64,000 bases of DNA from an uncultured Lachnospiraceae bacterium (GTDB lineage Bacteria > Bacillota > Clostridia > Lachnospirales > Lachnospiraceae): positions 62,001 through 126,000 of the forward strand of contig CANBFE010000007.1 of NCBI GenBank assembly GCA_947367855.1. The letters run 5' to 3'. The translations under genes and the position numbers were made by a program. Positions 8,390 through 17,146 of this stretch are shown here, one piece after another. Below the pieces are notes generated by a model, which was not told the DNA's origin, did no database searches, and was given only the letters and a program-made list of their open reading frames with translations. Each line of letters begins with the position of its first letter. Positions within the stretch are counted from its first letter, which is position 1.

Positions 8390-9940
8390 TCAGGCTCCCT
8401 TTACAATCAGCAGCTTCTGCCCGGTCTTCAGCTCATCGCTGTCCAGGGCGTTCAGCTCCCGCAGCGTATCGACTGGCACATAATACTGCTTTCCTATATT
8501 CCACAGATTATCTCCTTCCTTCACCATATAGATTACCATTCCCGGAAGACCGCTGAGCTTATTACCGTCCAGCTCTGACACATTCACCTGTGTGATCAGA
8601 TCCACAGGCACATTCTTAAACACCACCGTGGAAAAGCTTAAAACCGCTTTCACGTCCATCTCTTCCCCGTCAAGCATGGTAGCCTGAAGCTGTTCCACCT
8701 CCGCGTGGACCTCTCCCATATCCTCAGGCGCTATATCCGGAATTTCCAGGGTATACTGATAGGGAATCTGCGCCTGGGCGCATCCGTAAGGAGCCTCGTC
8801 CTCCCCGGTGATGTACATCACCTTTACCAGCATGCTGCCCTGCAGGAAAATCCCGTTCTCCACGGTACTCTGCTGTTCCAGTGTCACGGTTCCCTCACTG
8901 TGCAGCAGTTGGAGCACGGTCCCCCCGCTGACATGAATGTGATCCGTAACTTTTGTTTTTCCCGTAACCCTGGAAAGCAGTCTGCGCAGATTTGCCTTGT
9001 GGGTCACTGTGGAAACCTCCTTGGACACGCCGTAAATATCCGAAATGATCTCCAGTTTTTCCTCCTGGTAAATGCGGATGGCGATATCCAGCACAAGCTC
9101 CAGTCCTATGTTTCGTTCCTCCCCGTCAAAATCAGGGCGAATCGTCATCTCCTGCTGTCCCAGGCGATAGCGTATATCCGGCAGCATTCCCTCATGGCAG
9201 CCGTGGCATTCCAGTATTCCGCTGAATGGAATGGTGGTTTCAAAGCAGCGGCAGGGATGGTCCTCCCCCTCTCCCTCGTACAGAATAAACAGATGCACAT
9301 CCCCGGAGACCGTGATCTTTTCCTCCATGATTTTGAATTCCACATCCCCCAGGAACAGGTTGTTCCACAGTATCTGGAATATATTGGGATAGTTGGAGGG
9401 CAGCGCCACCTCCTCCTTCAGCCGGAAAATATCGTTTTTGCATATGGCGATCTGCGCCAGATTCAGGGGCATGCGGCGGTACTCCACCTTCTCGTCCCCG
9501 TGAATGCCAATGGGCGCCTCCTCGTCATACAGCTCCTCCACTTTTGCAGTCATTGTGATCAGAGACTGCACATTCAGTTTCCTGGAATTAATCTTGTTTA
9601 ACGTGATGTCTTCCACGTCCCCGTCCACAACTACCGTATCCCCGGGCGCCACCCCCTGGATGTTGATTTTCTCCTCAAAGGGAAGCTTTCCCTCCAGAAG
9701 CACCAGACTGCTTTCTTCTTCCTGGGTATGGTAGAGCACCATAAACAGCATTCTTCCCCGCACCATCACAGAGTCCGTTCCCGGCCTGATCTCGTCGATG
9801 AGGATTTCCCCCTTCTCCAGATTCAGGGCCGAGATATCCGGTTTGTTTTCCGGAAGGTTTACGTCATCCTCCAGTGTAAACTGGGTAACGGCCTGGACCC
9901 TGATTCTGTCCATATGTATATTTCTCCTGATCAGCTCCAC
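8390..9940 (-). CDS. SPOCS (DUF3794) protein with C-terminal LysM domain
   Basis: This is a likely spore-envelope or wall-binding protein. Residues 5-460 contain three SPOCS/DUF3794-like blocks (for example EGKLPFEEKINIQGV, CFETTIPFSGILECHG, AQIPYQYTLEIPDIAPED). The end is a LysM domain beginning VYMVKEGDNLWNIGKQYYV and ending LKTGQKLLIVKG, which binds glycan chains. SPOCS proteins with LysM occur in spore-forming clostridia and are tied to spore coat morphogenesis. The GTG at 9938-9940 (VELIRRNIHMDRI) is the best start: GGAGGT lies seven bases before it, and this site itself contains the upstream in-frame ATG at 9955. It is followed downstream by the amidase, which would suit a shared envelope role. 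Confidence 0.87.
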   Translation of the reverse strand: MELIRRNIHMDRIRVQAVTQFTLEDDVNLPENKPDISALNLEKGEILIDEIRPGTDSVMVRGRMLFMVLYHTQEEESSLVLLEGKLPFEEKINIQGVAPGDTVVVDGDVEDITLNKINSRKLNVQSLITMTAKVEELYDEEAPIGIHGDEKVEYRRMPLNLAQIAICKNDIFRLKEEVALPSNYPNIFQILWNNLFLGDVEFKIMEEKITVSGDVHLFILYEGEGEDHPCRCFETTIPFSGILECHGCHEGMLPDIRYRLGQQEMTIRPDFDGEERNIGLELVLDIAIRIYQEEKLEIISDIYGVSKEVSTVTHKANLRRLLSRVTGKTKVTDHIHVSGGTVLQLLHSEGTVTLEQQSTVENGIFLQGSMLVKVMYITGEDEAPYGCAQAQIPYQYTLEIPDIAPEDMGEVHAEVEQLQATMLDGEEMDVKAVLSFSTVVFKNVPVDLITQVNVSELDGNKLSGLPGMVIYMVKEGDNLWNIGKQYYVPVDTLRELNALDSDELKTGQKLLIVKGA

Positions 9941-10025
9941 AAAAAATACCTCCATATATACTCGTATAGAGAAATATATGAAGGTATTATCCTATATATG
10001 CCATTGCTCCGGGAAAAACTGCTCC

Positions 10026-10931
10026 TCAGGAAATGCTGCCGATCAGATCCGTAACCTTTTCCACATGGTACTCTTCCATATAATGCCGGATTCCCTCCGC
10101 CACCTGGACCGCGGCATATGGATTCACAAAATTCATGGCGCCCACGCTGACTGCCGTTGCGCCTGCCAGAAGAAATTCCACCGCATCCTCCCCATTGGCA
10201 ATGCCTCCCATGCCGATAATGGGAATCTTCACGGCCTGAGCCGCCTGGTATACCATGCGCACCGCAATCGGCTTGATTGCAGGTCCGCTCATGCCCCCGG
10301 TCTTGTTTGCCAGCGCAAATTTCCTCCGGTGGATATCTATTTTCATACCGGTGATGGTGTTGATCATGGACAGCGCATCCGCCCCCGCGGCCTCCGCAGC
10401 CTTTGCCATCTCCGTTATATCGGTGACATTAGGACTTAATTTCATGATAACGGGCTGTCTGGCATGACGCTTGATCTCTTTGGTTATATGGGACAGGGCG
10501 TCCGCATTCTGGCCAAAGGCAATGGCGCCCTCCTTCACATTGGGGCAGGACACATTGATCTCCAGCATTGCCACACCCTGCTCGTCCCCCAGACGTTCTA
10601 CTACATCTACATAGTCCTCAACGGTTTTTCCGCAGACATTGACGATGACTTTGGTGTCATACTGCTTCAGAAACGGAATATCCCGTTCCAGAAACACGTC
10701 AATACCCGGATTCTGAAGCCCGATGGCATTCAGCATGCCGCCGTAAACCTCCGCCACCCGGGGTGTGGGGTTTCCGGGCCATGGCACATTGGCAACCCCT
10801 TTTGTCACCACGGCTCCCAGCTGATTTAAATCCACAAATTCCCCATACTCCATCCCCGAACCGAAGGTCCCCGATGCTGTCATGACAGGGTTCTTCAGGG
10901 TAACTCCCGCGATTGTAACCTCTGTATTCAT
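10026..10931 (-). CDS. pyrD: Dihydroorotate dehydrogenase B, catalytic subunit
   Basis: It oxidises dihydroorotate to orotate in pyrimidine biosynthesis, using NAD through its PyrK partner. The 301-residue FMN barrel has NPVMTASGTFGSG, the class 1B active-site cysteine in EINVSCPNVKEG, VIMKLSPNVTD, INTITGMKIDIHRRK, the phosphate-binding IGMGGIANGEDAVEF and GATAVSVGAMNF. PyrK is encoded immediately upstream (48-base gap), confirming the class 1B heterotetramer. The ribosome site is AGGAGAAAAAGG within GGAACTGGAATAGGAGA, a string also found before the aconitase-family gene at 28815. Other pyr genes are not in the window. Confidence 0.96.
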   Translation of the reverse strand: MNTEVTIAGVTLKNPVMTASGTFGSGMEYGEFVDLNQLGAVVTKGVANVPWPGNPTPRVAEVYGGMLNAIGLQNPGIDVFLERDIPFLKQYDTKVIVNVCGKTVEDYVDVVERLGDEQGVAMLEINVSCPNVKEGAIAFGQNADALSHITKEIKRHARQPVIMKLSPNVTDITEMAKAAEAAGADALSMINTITGMKIDIHRRKFALANKTGGMSGPAIKPIAVRMVYQAAQAVKIPIIGMGGIANGEDAVEFLLAGATAVSVGAMNFVNPYAAVQVAEGIRHYMEEYHVEKVTDLIGSIS

Positions 10932-10979
10932 ACCCTTTTTCTCCTATTCCAGTTCCGCGGACGCCGTCCCTCCGCCGTA

Positions 10980-11771
10980 TTAGATTTCCACATCCTCCGC
11001 CGGAAATACAGGACCGTCCGTGCAGATTCTGGCATTGTTCACATTGGAATGATGGTTGATTTCCTTTGTTTTCACCACGCATCCCAGGCAGGCCCCCACT
11101 CCGCAGGCCATGTGCTCCTCCAGGGAGATATAGGCCGGGATGTGATGTTTTTCCGCATATTTTTTAACGGCGCGTAGCATGGGCATGGGACCGCAGGCAA
11201 AGATCACGTCCGCCTCCAGGCCCTCTGCCTCCACGGCATCCATCACATTGCCTTTTGTGCCCACGCTGCCGTCCTCCGTGGCCACATATACGGAAGAGCA
11301 TCTGTCCAGCTCCTCCTTCAAAAACAGCGCGCCGTCCCGGTAGCCCAGTATCACCTGCTTCTGCTCCCGTCCCGTCTCCAACTGCTTTGCCAGCTCCAGA
11401 ATGGGGGGAATCCCAATCCCGCCGCCCATCAGAAACACCTTTTTCCCTTTTCCGGCTTCCAGGGGAAAGCCATTGCCCAGAGGCCCCAGTATCTCTATGG
11501 AGTCCCCTGCAGTATATCCTGAAAATTCCCTGGTCCCCGCGCCGGCAATCCGGTAGACAAGCCGAAGCCCTGGCTTTGCGCCCGGGTCTGCTGCCCTTGT
11601 CTCGCAGATGCTGATGGGACGGGGCAGCAGGGTGCTCTTATCCTTCGGATACACCCCGAAAAACTGCCCCGGAACGGCCTCTGCCGCCAGGGAGGTCTCT
11701 ATCCACATGTCATAAATATCAGGCGCAATCTCCCTCTGGGAAATCACACGGGCTGTCTGCTTCTGCTTCAT
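10980..11771 (-). CDS. pyrK: Dihydroorotate dehydrogenase B, electron-transfer subunit
   Basis: This FAD and 2Fe-2S subunit passes electrons from dihydroorotate dehydrogenase to NAD. The 263 residues show the FAD-binding LLPRPISICE motif, an NAD-binding VFLMGGGIGIPPILELAKQL segment, CGPMPMLRAVKKY, and the iron-sulphur ligands in CGVGACLGC plus a later Cys in ARICTDGPVF. It lies between lysS (30-base gap) and pyrD, so a lysS-pyrK-pyrD transcript is likely. Length and order match the Bacillota pyrK-pyrD arrangement. Confidence 0.95.
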   Translation of the reverse strand: MKQKQTARVISQREIAPDIYDMWIETSLAAEAVPGQFFGVYPKDKSTLLPRPISICETRAADPGAKPGLRLVYRIAGAGTREFSGYTAGDSIEILGPLGNGFPLEAGKGKKVFLMGGGIGIPPILELAKQLETGREQKQVILGYRDGALFLKEELDRCSSVYVATEDGSVGTKGNVMDAVEAEGLEADVIFACGPMPMLRAVKKYAEKHHIPAYISLEEHMACGVGACLGCVVKTKEINHHSNVNNARICTDGPVFPAEDVEI

Positions 11772-11801
11772 ATCTCCTGTCCTTTCCGACGCGGTTCTGC
11801 C

Positions 11802-13814
11802 CTAACAGATCCGCGTTCCTTCCGGCACAATATCATCCACAAAAATCACCTGGCATCCGCAGGCATTGTTTGTCCCTGCCAAAAGCATTCCCTCACTGGT
11901 AACCCCCACCAGGCGCGCGGGCTTTAAATTGGCCACCACGATAATCTTACGTCCAATCAGCTCCTCCGGCTTATAATACTCCCTGATGCTGGACACAATC
12001 ACCCTCTCCTTCAGGCCGTCAAAAAGGGTGAGCTTATAGCAGCTGTGGGACTTCCGTATCTCCGTACATTTCAGAACCCTGCACACCCGCAGATCTGTCT
12101 TCTTAAATTCCTCCGCCGTGATTTCCTCTGCCACCGGGGCGACTTCGTCCGGCTCACCGTATTCCACCTTCTTTTCTTCCTCAGGCAGGGGCTCTTCCTT
12201 CACGGTCAGGGCCTGAATCTCCTCCTCCGTAGCGGGAGCGGAGAAATCCAGCAGGGACAGGAACTTGTCCTTCTCAATGGCATACAGGAACAGATACAGC
12301 CTGGGTCCCTTCTCCTTATTTAAAAGCAGACGGTATACATCCTTGAAAAAGGTTCCCTGGAGAGCCTTCAGATTCTGCGCGTCATATCCATATATTCTCT
12401 TCGGTATTTCGTATAATTCTTTGTTCAGATCCTCCAGTGTATACTCGTTTCCGGACAGATACGCATGGAGCATTGCCACTGCTGCCCTTTCCTTTTCGTC
12501 CAGTTCATTGTATACGGGCCAGTTGCGCACAGGGCAGAGTCTGTTTACATTTTCCGGAGAACAGTTTTCCAGCCAGTACCTGGCCAGGCCAAGACGCTCC
12601 TTAAAATCTTCATATTTGTAAGGCGTGCCGATCTTCTCGAACACGGTCTCCAGCATCTCAACGTTGAAATCCACTACGGAGCCAAGCTGCACCAGATGGG
12701 ACATGGGCACGGTGCTGATCTTATGATCAAACATCAGGCAGCTGTTCATGATATCCCGCACATAATCATCTGCCGTCCCGTCCAGCCAGCTGTTATACTG
12801 CTTGTCAAATTCAAAGTACTGGCGCAGAATCCCGTCGTCAAAGCAGAAGTCAAAGGCCTTGGTGGGATCCGATTTTGCGTAAAGCCACAGAATTACCTCC
12901 GGCTGGTAAATGTTCAGCAGCGTCTCCGGCGTCAGATTCAGGCCTGAGGAGCCTGACATCTTGCCTGTGGACCCCTTGATGCCGATAAATTCATAGCCCT
13001 GGAATATGGGAGCCTCGTAGTCAAATATCTTCTTTGCAATAACCCTGCTGGTATCATAGCTGCCTCCCGGGCTGGCATGATCCTTTCCGCCCGGCTCAAA
13101 ATCCACCTGCTCATACTTCCAGCGCATGGGCCAGTCGATCTTCCAGGCCAGCTTGCAGTTGTAATCCTTTGTGAAATCATGCTCTCCCTCATGGCCGCAC
13201 TTGCAGACATAATGGGCCCTGGTGCAGTCATCGGAGAGGGATGTGATCTTCGTGGTGTCCCTGTGGCATTCCGGGCAGTAGATTGCCACAGGGTAATAGG
13301 CCTCACGCTCTCCCTCCTGGGCATCCTGCGTGCGGAAGCTGTCCAGAATATCAAAAATCTCTCCCCGTTTCTGCAGGGCCTCAATTACATATTCCCGGTA
13401 TTTGCCGCTCTTATTCATCTGTGCCTGGTATCTGTAATCCATCCTGATTCCAAAGCGCTCCATGGATGCCTCAAACTCTTTCTCAAAGTATTCGGCATAG
13501 GTGGCTTCCCCGGTTCCGAAGGGATTCGGCGCATCCGCATAAGACACCCCGATATATTTCTCCATCTCTTTATCCACGGCCTGCACATTCACCGGAATCT
13601 TCCGAATCCTGTCATATTCATCCCAGGAAAAAAGAAGCTTTGCCTTTTTCCCTTTTCTCTCCAATGCCTTCACCACAAACAGACTGGTTGCAATATCCCT
13701 GAAATTACCGATATGAATGGAACCGGAAGGACTGATGCCCGCCGCGCAGACATATTCCTCCTTGTCCGGATTCCTGCTGATGATCTTCTCCGCGATTTTA
13801 TCTGACCAATGCAT
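11802..13814 (-). CDS. lysS: Class I lysyl-tRNA synthetase with C-terminal tRNA-binding module
   Basis: It charges tRNA-Lys using the class I (archaeal-type, LysK/LysRS1) enzyme, not the usual bacterial class II form. Evidence is HIGN in SGSIHIGNF, the KMSGSSG loop, a zinc-like segment CPECHRDT with CKCGHEGEHDF, and AWKIDWPMRWKYEQVDFEPG with GKDHASPGGSYD. Residues after about 560 form an EMAP/Arc1-type module (DLRVCRVLKCTEIRKSHSCYK, VANLKPARLVGVTSEGMLLAG) preceded by an acidic linker. I chose the ATG at 13812-13814, which has AAAGGAG before it and matches the family start MHWSDKIAEKI. The upstream 31 codons are spurious. It has a strong promoter of its own. Confidence 0.95.
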   Translation of the reverse strand: MHWSDKIAEKIISRNPDKEEYVCAAGISPSGSIHIGNFRDIATSLFVVKALERKGKKAKLLFSWDEYDRIRKIPVNVQAVDKEMEKYIGVSYADAPNPFGTGEATYAEYFEKEFEASMERFGIRMDYRYQAQMNKSGKYREYVIEALQKRGEIFDILDSFRTQDAQEGEREAYYPVAIYCPECHRDTTKITSLSDDCTRAHYVCKCGHEGEHDFTKDYNCKLAWKIDWPMRWKYEQVDFEPGGKDHASPGGSYDTSRVIAKKIFDYEAPIFQGYEFIGIKGSTGKMSGSSGLNLTPETLLNIYQPEVILWLYAKSDPTKAFDFCFDDGILRQYFEFDKQYNSWLDGTADDYVRDIMNSCLMFDHKISTVPMSHLVQLGSVVDFNVEMLETVFEKIGTPYKYEDFKERLGLARYWLENCSPENVNRLCPVRNWPVYNELDEKERAAVAMLHAYLSGNEYTLEDLNKELYEIPKRIYGYDAQNLKALQGTFFKDVYRLLLNKEKGPRLYLFLYAIEKDKFLSLLDFSAPATEEEIQALTVKEEPLPEEEKKVEYGEPDEVAPVAEEITAEEFKKTDLRVCRVLKCTEIRKSHSCYKLTLFDGLKERVIVSSIREYYKPEELIGRKIIVVANLKPARLVGVTSEGMLLAGTNNACGCQVIFVDDIVPEGTRIC

Positions 13815-13845
13815 AGTTGTATACTCCTTTAAATTAATGGTAGTA

Positions 13846-13874
13846 ATTATACAATATACCATAAATAAAGTCAA
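13846..13874 (-). promoter_or_regulatory. Sigma-A-type promoter of lysS
   Basis: On the minus strand TTGACT (13869-13874) and TATAAT (13846-13851) are separated by 17 bases. Initiation would be about 25 bases before the lysS start codon, leaving a short leader without a T-box. Confidence 0.85.
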
Positions 13875-13910
13875 TTGGGTTTCGAATCCGGAGAAATTCC
13901 CAGTCAAATC

Positions 13911-14348
13911 CTACTCAAATGCCACATTCTGCTCCAGATATTCGGTTTTAATCACCAGGTACGGCCAGGACGGCGTCCCGTTCCCCTTTTCCCCGGCTTC
14001 CGGCCCCAGCAGTGTCGTGCTGACAATAATGTTAGTGTCCGTCAGATACAGCTCATCCACGGCTATGCTGTATCCCCCGGACCCCTGCTCCCCGTATCCG
14101 ACGCATATGTACAGGTTCTCATTGTCCGTATAGGTAATCTGAAACGGCCCTGCCTTTTTCTCCTCAATGATGGCCTTCAGCTGCTCCGGTATCTTCTCCT
14201 CCCCCAGCACAGTAAATTCCAGGTCCCGCAGCTTGATTTTCTCCTCGCTGAGCATGGAACAGCCGCCGAGAAGAACACTCACGGCTATCAGAAAAAACAG
14301 AACTCTTTTGAAATAAGGTAAATGAAATTTCACGAAAAACCTCTTCAT
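13911..14348 (-). CDS. PrcB-like lipoprotein
   Basis: This is a probable lipid-anchored extracytoplasmic protein of about 145 residues. A basic N-terminus and hydrophobic stretch (VLFFLIAVSVLLGGC) end in a lipobox Cys. The mature part contains ENLYICVGYGEQGSGGYSI, DELYLTDTNIIVSTTLLGP and a C-terminal PYLVIKTEYLEQ, the pattern of the PrcB C-terminal domain (named after the Treponema protease-complex subunit). No partner protease is adjacent. I chose the ATG at 14346-14348; an in-frame TTG eight codons upstream is less likely. It lies between the lysS promoter and the divergent plsC gene. Confidence 0.68.
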   Translation of the reverse strand: MKRFFVKFHLPYFKRVLFFLIAVSVLLGGCSMLSEEKIKLRDLEFTVLGEEKIPEQLKAIIEEKKAGPFQITYTDNENLYICVGYGEQGSGGYSIAVDELYLTDTNIIVSTTLLGPEAGEKGNGTPSWPYLVIKTEYLEQNVAFE

Positions 14349-14456
14349 CTTTTTCTCTATTTCTATGTACAATTTACCGTTTCTATGCTAAGATGGGAAA
14401 AGATGCCGAAAACAGAAGCAGTGTTTTGCTTCCGCATTACAGGAAAGGCCGTTTAC

Positions 14457-15197
14457 ATGATTCGTCTGATTTTAGTTGCGCTTTACTTATTTTTATTTCT
14501 GATTCTCGGGATACCGGCCCTGCTGGCCCTGTGGATTGTGGGAAAGTTCAATCCAGGCGCAAAGGACCGCGCCGCCAAGGCCATCATAGGATGGGCGTTC
14601 CGCTGTGTTGCCTTTCTGGCGGGAACAAAAGTCATCATAAGGGGGCGGGAGAAGATTCCCACGGATACTGCGGTACTGTATGTGGGCAATCACCGCAGCT
14701 ATTTTGATATCATTCTCACTTACACGCATTTTCCCTCCATAACCGGATATGTGGCTAAAAAGGAAATGCTGAAATATCCGCTGCTGAGGGACTGGATGCG
14801 CTACATCCACTGCCTTTTTCTTGACCGGGATAATATCAAGGAAGGCCTGAAAACCATTCTGACCGGAGTGGAGGAAGTAAAGAAGGGCGTGTCCCTCTGC
14901 ATCTTCCCCGAAGGCACCCGCAACAGGGAGAACGATACCTTCCTTCCTTTCCGTGAGGGCAGCTTTAAAATCGCGGAAAAAGGCGGCGTCCCCGTTGTCC
15001 CCATGGTTCTGGTGAACTCTGCGGATGTGTTTGAGGACCATCTGCCCTGGATCCGGAGCACCACAGTGGTCATTGAATTTCAGGATCCCCTGTATCTGGG
15101 CGACATGGACAGGGAAACCAAAAAGAATCTGGGCGCCCATGTCACCGGTATTCTGTCTGACAGGTATTTTAAGCTGAAGGAAGAATTTTACAGCTGA
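14457..15197 (+). CDS. plsC: 1-acyl-sn-glycerol-3-phosphate acyltransferase
   Basis: It acylates lysophosphatidic acid to phosphatidic acid at the membrane. The 246 residues have an N-terminal membrane segment (LILVALYLFLFLILGIPALL), the catalytic HX4D motif in GNHRSYFDI, the block LFLDRDNIKEGL and the substrate-binding FPEGTRNRE, followed by GGVPVVPMVL. The ATG at 14457 begins the hydrophobic helix and has AGGAAAGG upstream; the frame is open earlier but without family similarity. Its last ten bases overlap the end of the convergent sensor kinase gene, so the two genes share their 3' ends. Confidence 0.94.
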   Translation: MIRLILVALYLFLFLILGIPALLALWIVGKFNPGAKDRAAKAIIGWAFRCVAFLAGTKVIIRGREKIPTDTAVLYVGNHRSYFDIILTYTHFPSITGYVAKKEMLKYPLLRDWMRYIHCLFLDRDNIKEGLKTILTGVEEVKKGVSLCIFPEGTRNRENDTFLPFREGSFKIAEKGGVPVVPMVLVNSADVFEDHLPWIRSTTVVIEFQDPLYLGDMDRETKKNLGAHVTGILSDRYFKLKEEFYS

Positions 15198-16342
15198 AGA
15201 GGGAGCTCCACCGTAAAGGTGGTAATTTCGTCCCTGCTCTCAGCGCTGATTGTGCCCCCGTGAAGGGTCACGATGTCTCTGGCAATGGCCAGTCCCAGTC
15301 CGGCGCCTCCGGTATTTGTGGTTCTGGCATCGTCCAGGCGGAAAAATTTCTCAAAAACAGCATCCAGCTTCTGTCCGGGAATCGTCTTTCCCCTGTTGGA
15401 AAACAGAATATACGCCCTGTCGTTTACAGCGCTGCAGGAAATGCAGATCTCCGTATCCGGATAGCTGTAGGCTATGGCGTTCTTCAGGATATTGTTAAAT
15501 ACCCTGGCCAGTTTTTCCCTGTCTCCGTAAACCGTAACGGTCTCCGAATCCCCTTCCCCACAGGGTTCCAGCTCCAGGCGGACGGTATTTCCATGTCCGT
15601 TTAGAATGGGATAGAATTCGTCCGTCATCTGAATCAGCATAAAGTGCAGGTCCACAGTCTCCTTTTCCAACACAATCTGCTGCAGATTATACCGTGTGAT
15701 TTCAAAAAATTCATTGATCAGCTTCTCCAGTCTCCTGGCTTTGTCCAAAGTAATATGCACATACTTTGCCCTCTGGGCATCCGGCATATCCGGCGCCTCG
15801 TCCAACAGGCTCAGATATCCGATAACGGAAGTAAGCGGTGTCTTCAGGTCATGGGCCAGGTAGGTGATGAGATCGTTTTTCCTCCCTGCCTCCTCCTTTT
15901 GCAGCTGTTCCTGACGCTGTATGGATGCCTTAATCTCCGCCATCTGCAGGGAAACCTCCGCATATTCTGCCGGAAACACCTCTGAGGCCTCCCTGTCATG
16001 ACGCATAAAATCACGCATCATCAGCCCTGTGGCCCGGATCAGCTTCCTTTCCCGGTATCCTGCATACACCACTGAAATCAGCCGTATGATACATGCCAGA
16101 ATCAGTACCGTCACCAGAAAGGCCTTAAACACCGCATCCTTCAGCCTGGACCACCGGATGGTAACACCAAGATAACCATCCTGTCCCTCTGCCACTGGCA
16201 CCCATTCATGATAGATAAAATTCCTGTCAAACCATTCCCGCACAAATCCGTTCATAACCTGGTCCAAAACCAGATACAGAAAATTGCATATAATCAGACC
16301 TCCCACCAGTATCACCGCCAGGGCAACGGTCCTCTTTACCAT
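15188..16342 (-). CDS. VanS-like sensor histidine kinase
   Basis: This is a membrane sensor kinase of 384 residues. It has two membrane segments (about residues 6-30 and 75-95) enclosing a short extracytoplasmic loop, then the H-box AHDLKTPLTSVIGYLSLLDE, N-box LARVFNNILKNAIAYS, F-box VFEKFFRLDDAR and G-box GGAGLGLAIARDI. The H-box region and EFFEITRYNLQ closely resemble VanS of VanA-type glycopeptide resistance as I recall it. The ATG at 16340-16342 (MVKRTVAL) follows the VanR-like stop by four bases. Partner and context (murF, ddl) point to cell-wall sensing. No vanH, ligase variant or vanX gene is present, so resistance cannot be inferred. Confidence 0.88.
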   Translation of the reverse strand: MVKRTVALAVILVGGLIICNFLYLVLDQVMNGFVREWFDRNFIYHEWVPVAEGQDGYLGVTIRWSRLKDAVFKAFLVTVLILACIIRLISVVYAGYRERKLIRATGLMMRDFMRHDREASEVFPAEYAEVSLQMAEIKASIQRQEQLQKEEAGRKNDLITYLAHDLKTPLTSVIGYLSLLDEAPDMPDAQRAKYVHITLDKARRLEKLINEFFEITRYNLQQIVLEKETVDLHFMLIQMTDEFYPILNGHGNTVRLELEPCGEGDSETVTVYGDREKLARVFNNILKNAIAYSYPDTEICISCSAVNDRAYILFSNRGKTIPGQKLDAVFEKFFRLDDARTTNTGGAGLGLAIARDIVTLHGGTISAESRDEITTFTVELPLQL

Positions 16343-16346
16343 CCTG

Positions 16347-17039
16347 TTAACCTTCAATTTTGTACCCGCACCCCCAGACTGTCTTGATATATTTGGGGTC
16401 TTCAAAAGAGTCTCCCATTTTCTCCCTCAGATGCCTGATATGCACCGTAATGGTATTATTATTCTTGGTGTAATACTCTTCCTCCCAGATCAGGTGAAAC
16501 ATTTCCTCCGCACTTACCACCTGTCCCCTCCGCTGGCAGAGGATCCGCAGGATGGAAAACTCCGTGGGAGTCAGGTTCAGGGGTTTTTCATTCAAAAAGC
16601 ATTCATGTGTCCTGTCATTAAGCATCAGTCCGGAAACGGTATAAATATCCTCCTGGGGCGCCCCTGTATTATAGCGTTTGTACCTGCGCAGCTGGGCCTT
16701 TACCCGGGCCACCAGTTCCAGCGGCAGAAACGGCTTGGTCATATAGTCGTCCGCCCCAAGAGTCAGTCCGTTGATCTTGTCCACTTCTCCGCTCCGCGCC
16801 GTCAGCATGATAATGGGATAATTGTACCTTTCCCGGATCCTGCGGCAGATTTCCAGGCCGCTTGCGCCGGGCAGCATGATATCCAGTATCGCAAGGTCAA
16901 ACTGCTCCTGCTCCGCTGCCTTCAGCGCTTCCCTGCCGTCATAGTACTTCTGCACCAGAAAGCCTTCGTTTTTCAAATACAGTTCCACAAGATCCGCAAT
17001 TTCTATCTCATCATCTGCAACCAGTATTTTTTCGTCCAT
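16347..17039 (-). CDS. VanR-like OmpR-family response regulator
   Basis: This DNA-binding regulator is paired with the downstream kinase. Residues 1-120 are a receiver with the acidic pocket in VADDE, the phosphoacceptor Asp in LAILDIMLPGASG, the Thr in IIMLTARS and the Lys in DYMTKPF. Residues 130-230 are a winged helix ending NNTITVHIRHLREKMG and YIKTVWGCGYKIEG. It resembles VanR closely (EIADLVELYLKNEGF, PLELVARVKAQLRRYK). It starts 107 bases after the murF stop; that gap is AT-rich and may carry its promoter. The target is unknown; the adjacent ddl-murF genes are natural candidates. Confidence 0.9.
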   Translation of the reverse strand: MDEKILVADDEIEIADLVELYLKNEGFLVQKYYDGREALKAAEQEQFDLAILDIMLPGASGLEICRRIRERYNYPIIMLTARSGEVDKINGLTLGADDYMTKPFLPLELVARVKAQLRRYKRYNTGAPQEDIYTVSGLMLNDRTHECFLNEKPLNLTPTEFSILRILCQRRGQVVSAEEMFHLIWEEEYYTKNNNTITVHIRHLREKMGDSFEDPKYIKTVWGCGYKIEG

Positions 17040-17146
17040 CTCTTACTCCGATCCCATTTTTCCTGCCGTTCCCAGGGAGCATTTTAGTTATTTTCTCATA
17101 AATTTATCGGGAACAGGTTAATTTTTTATTAAGATTACCAGAACAG

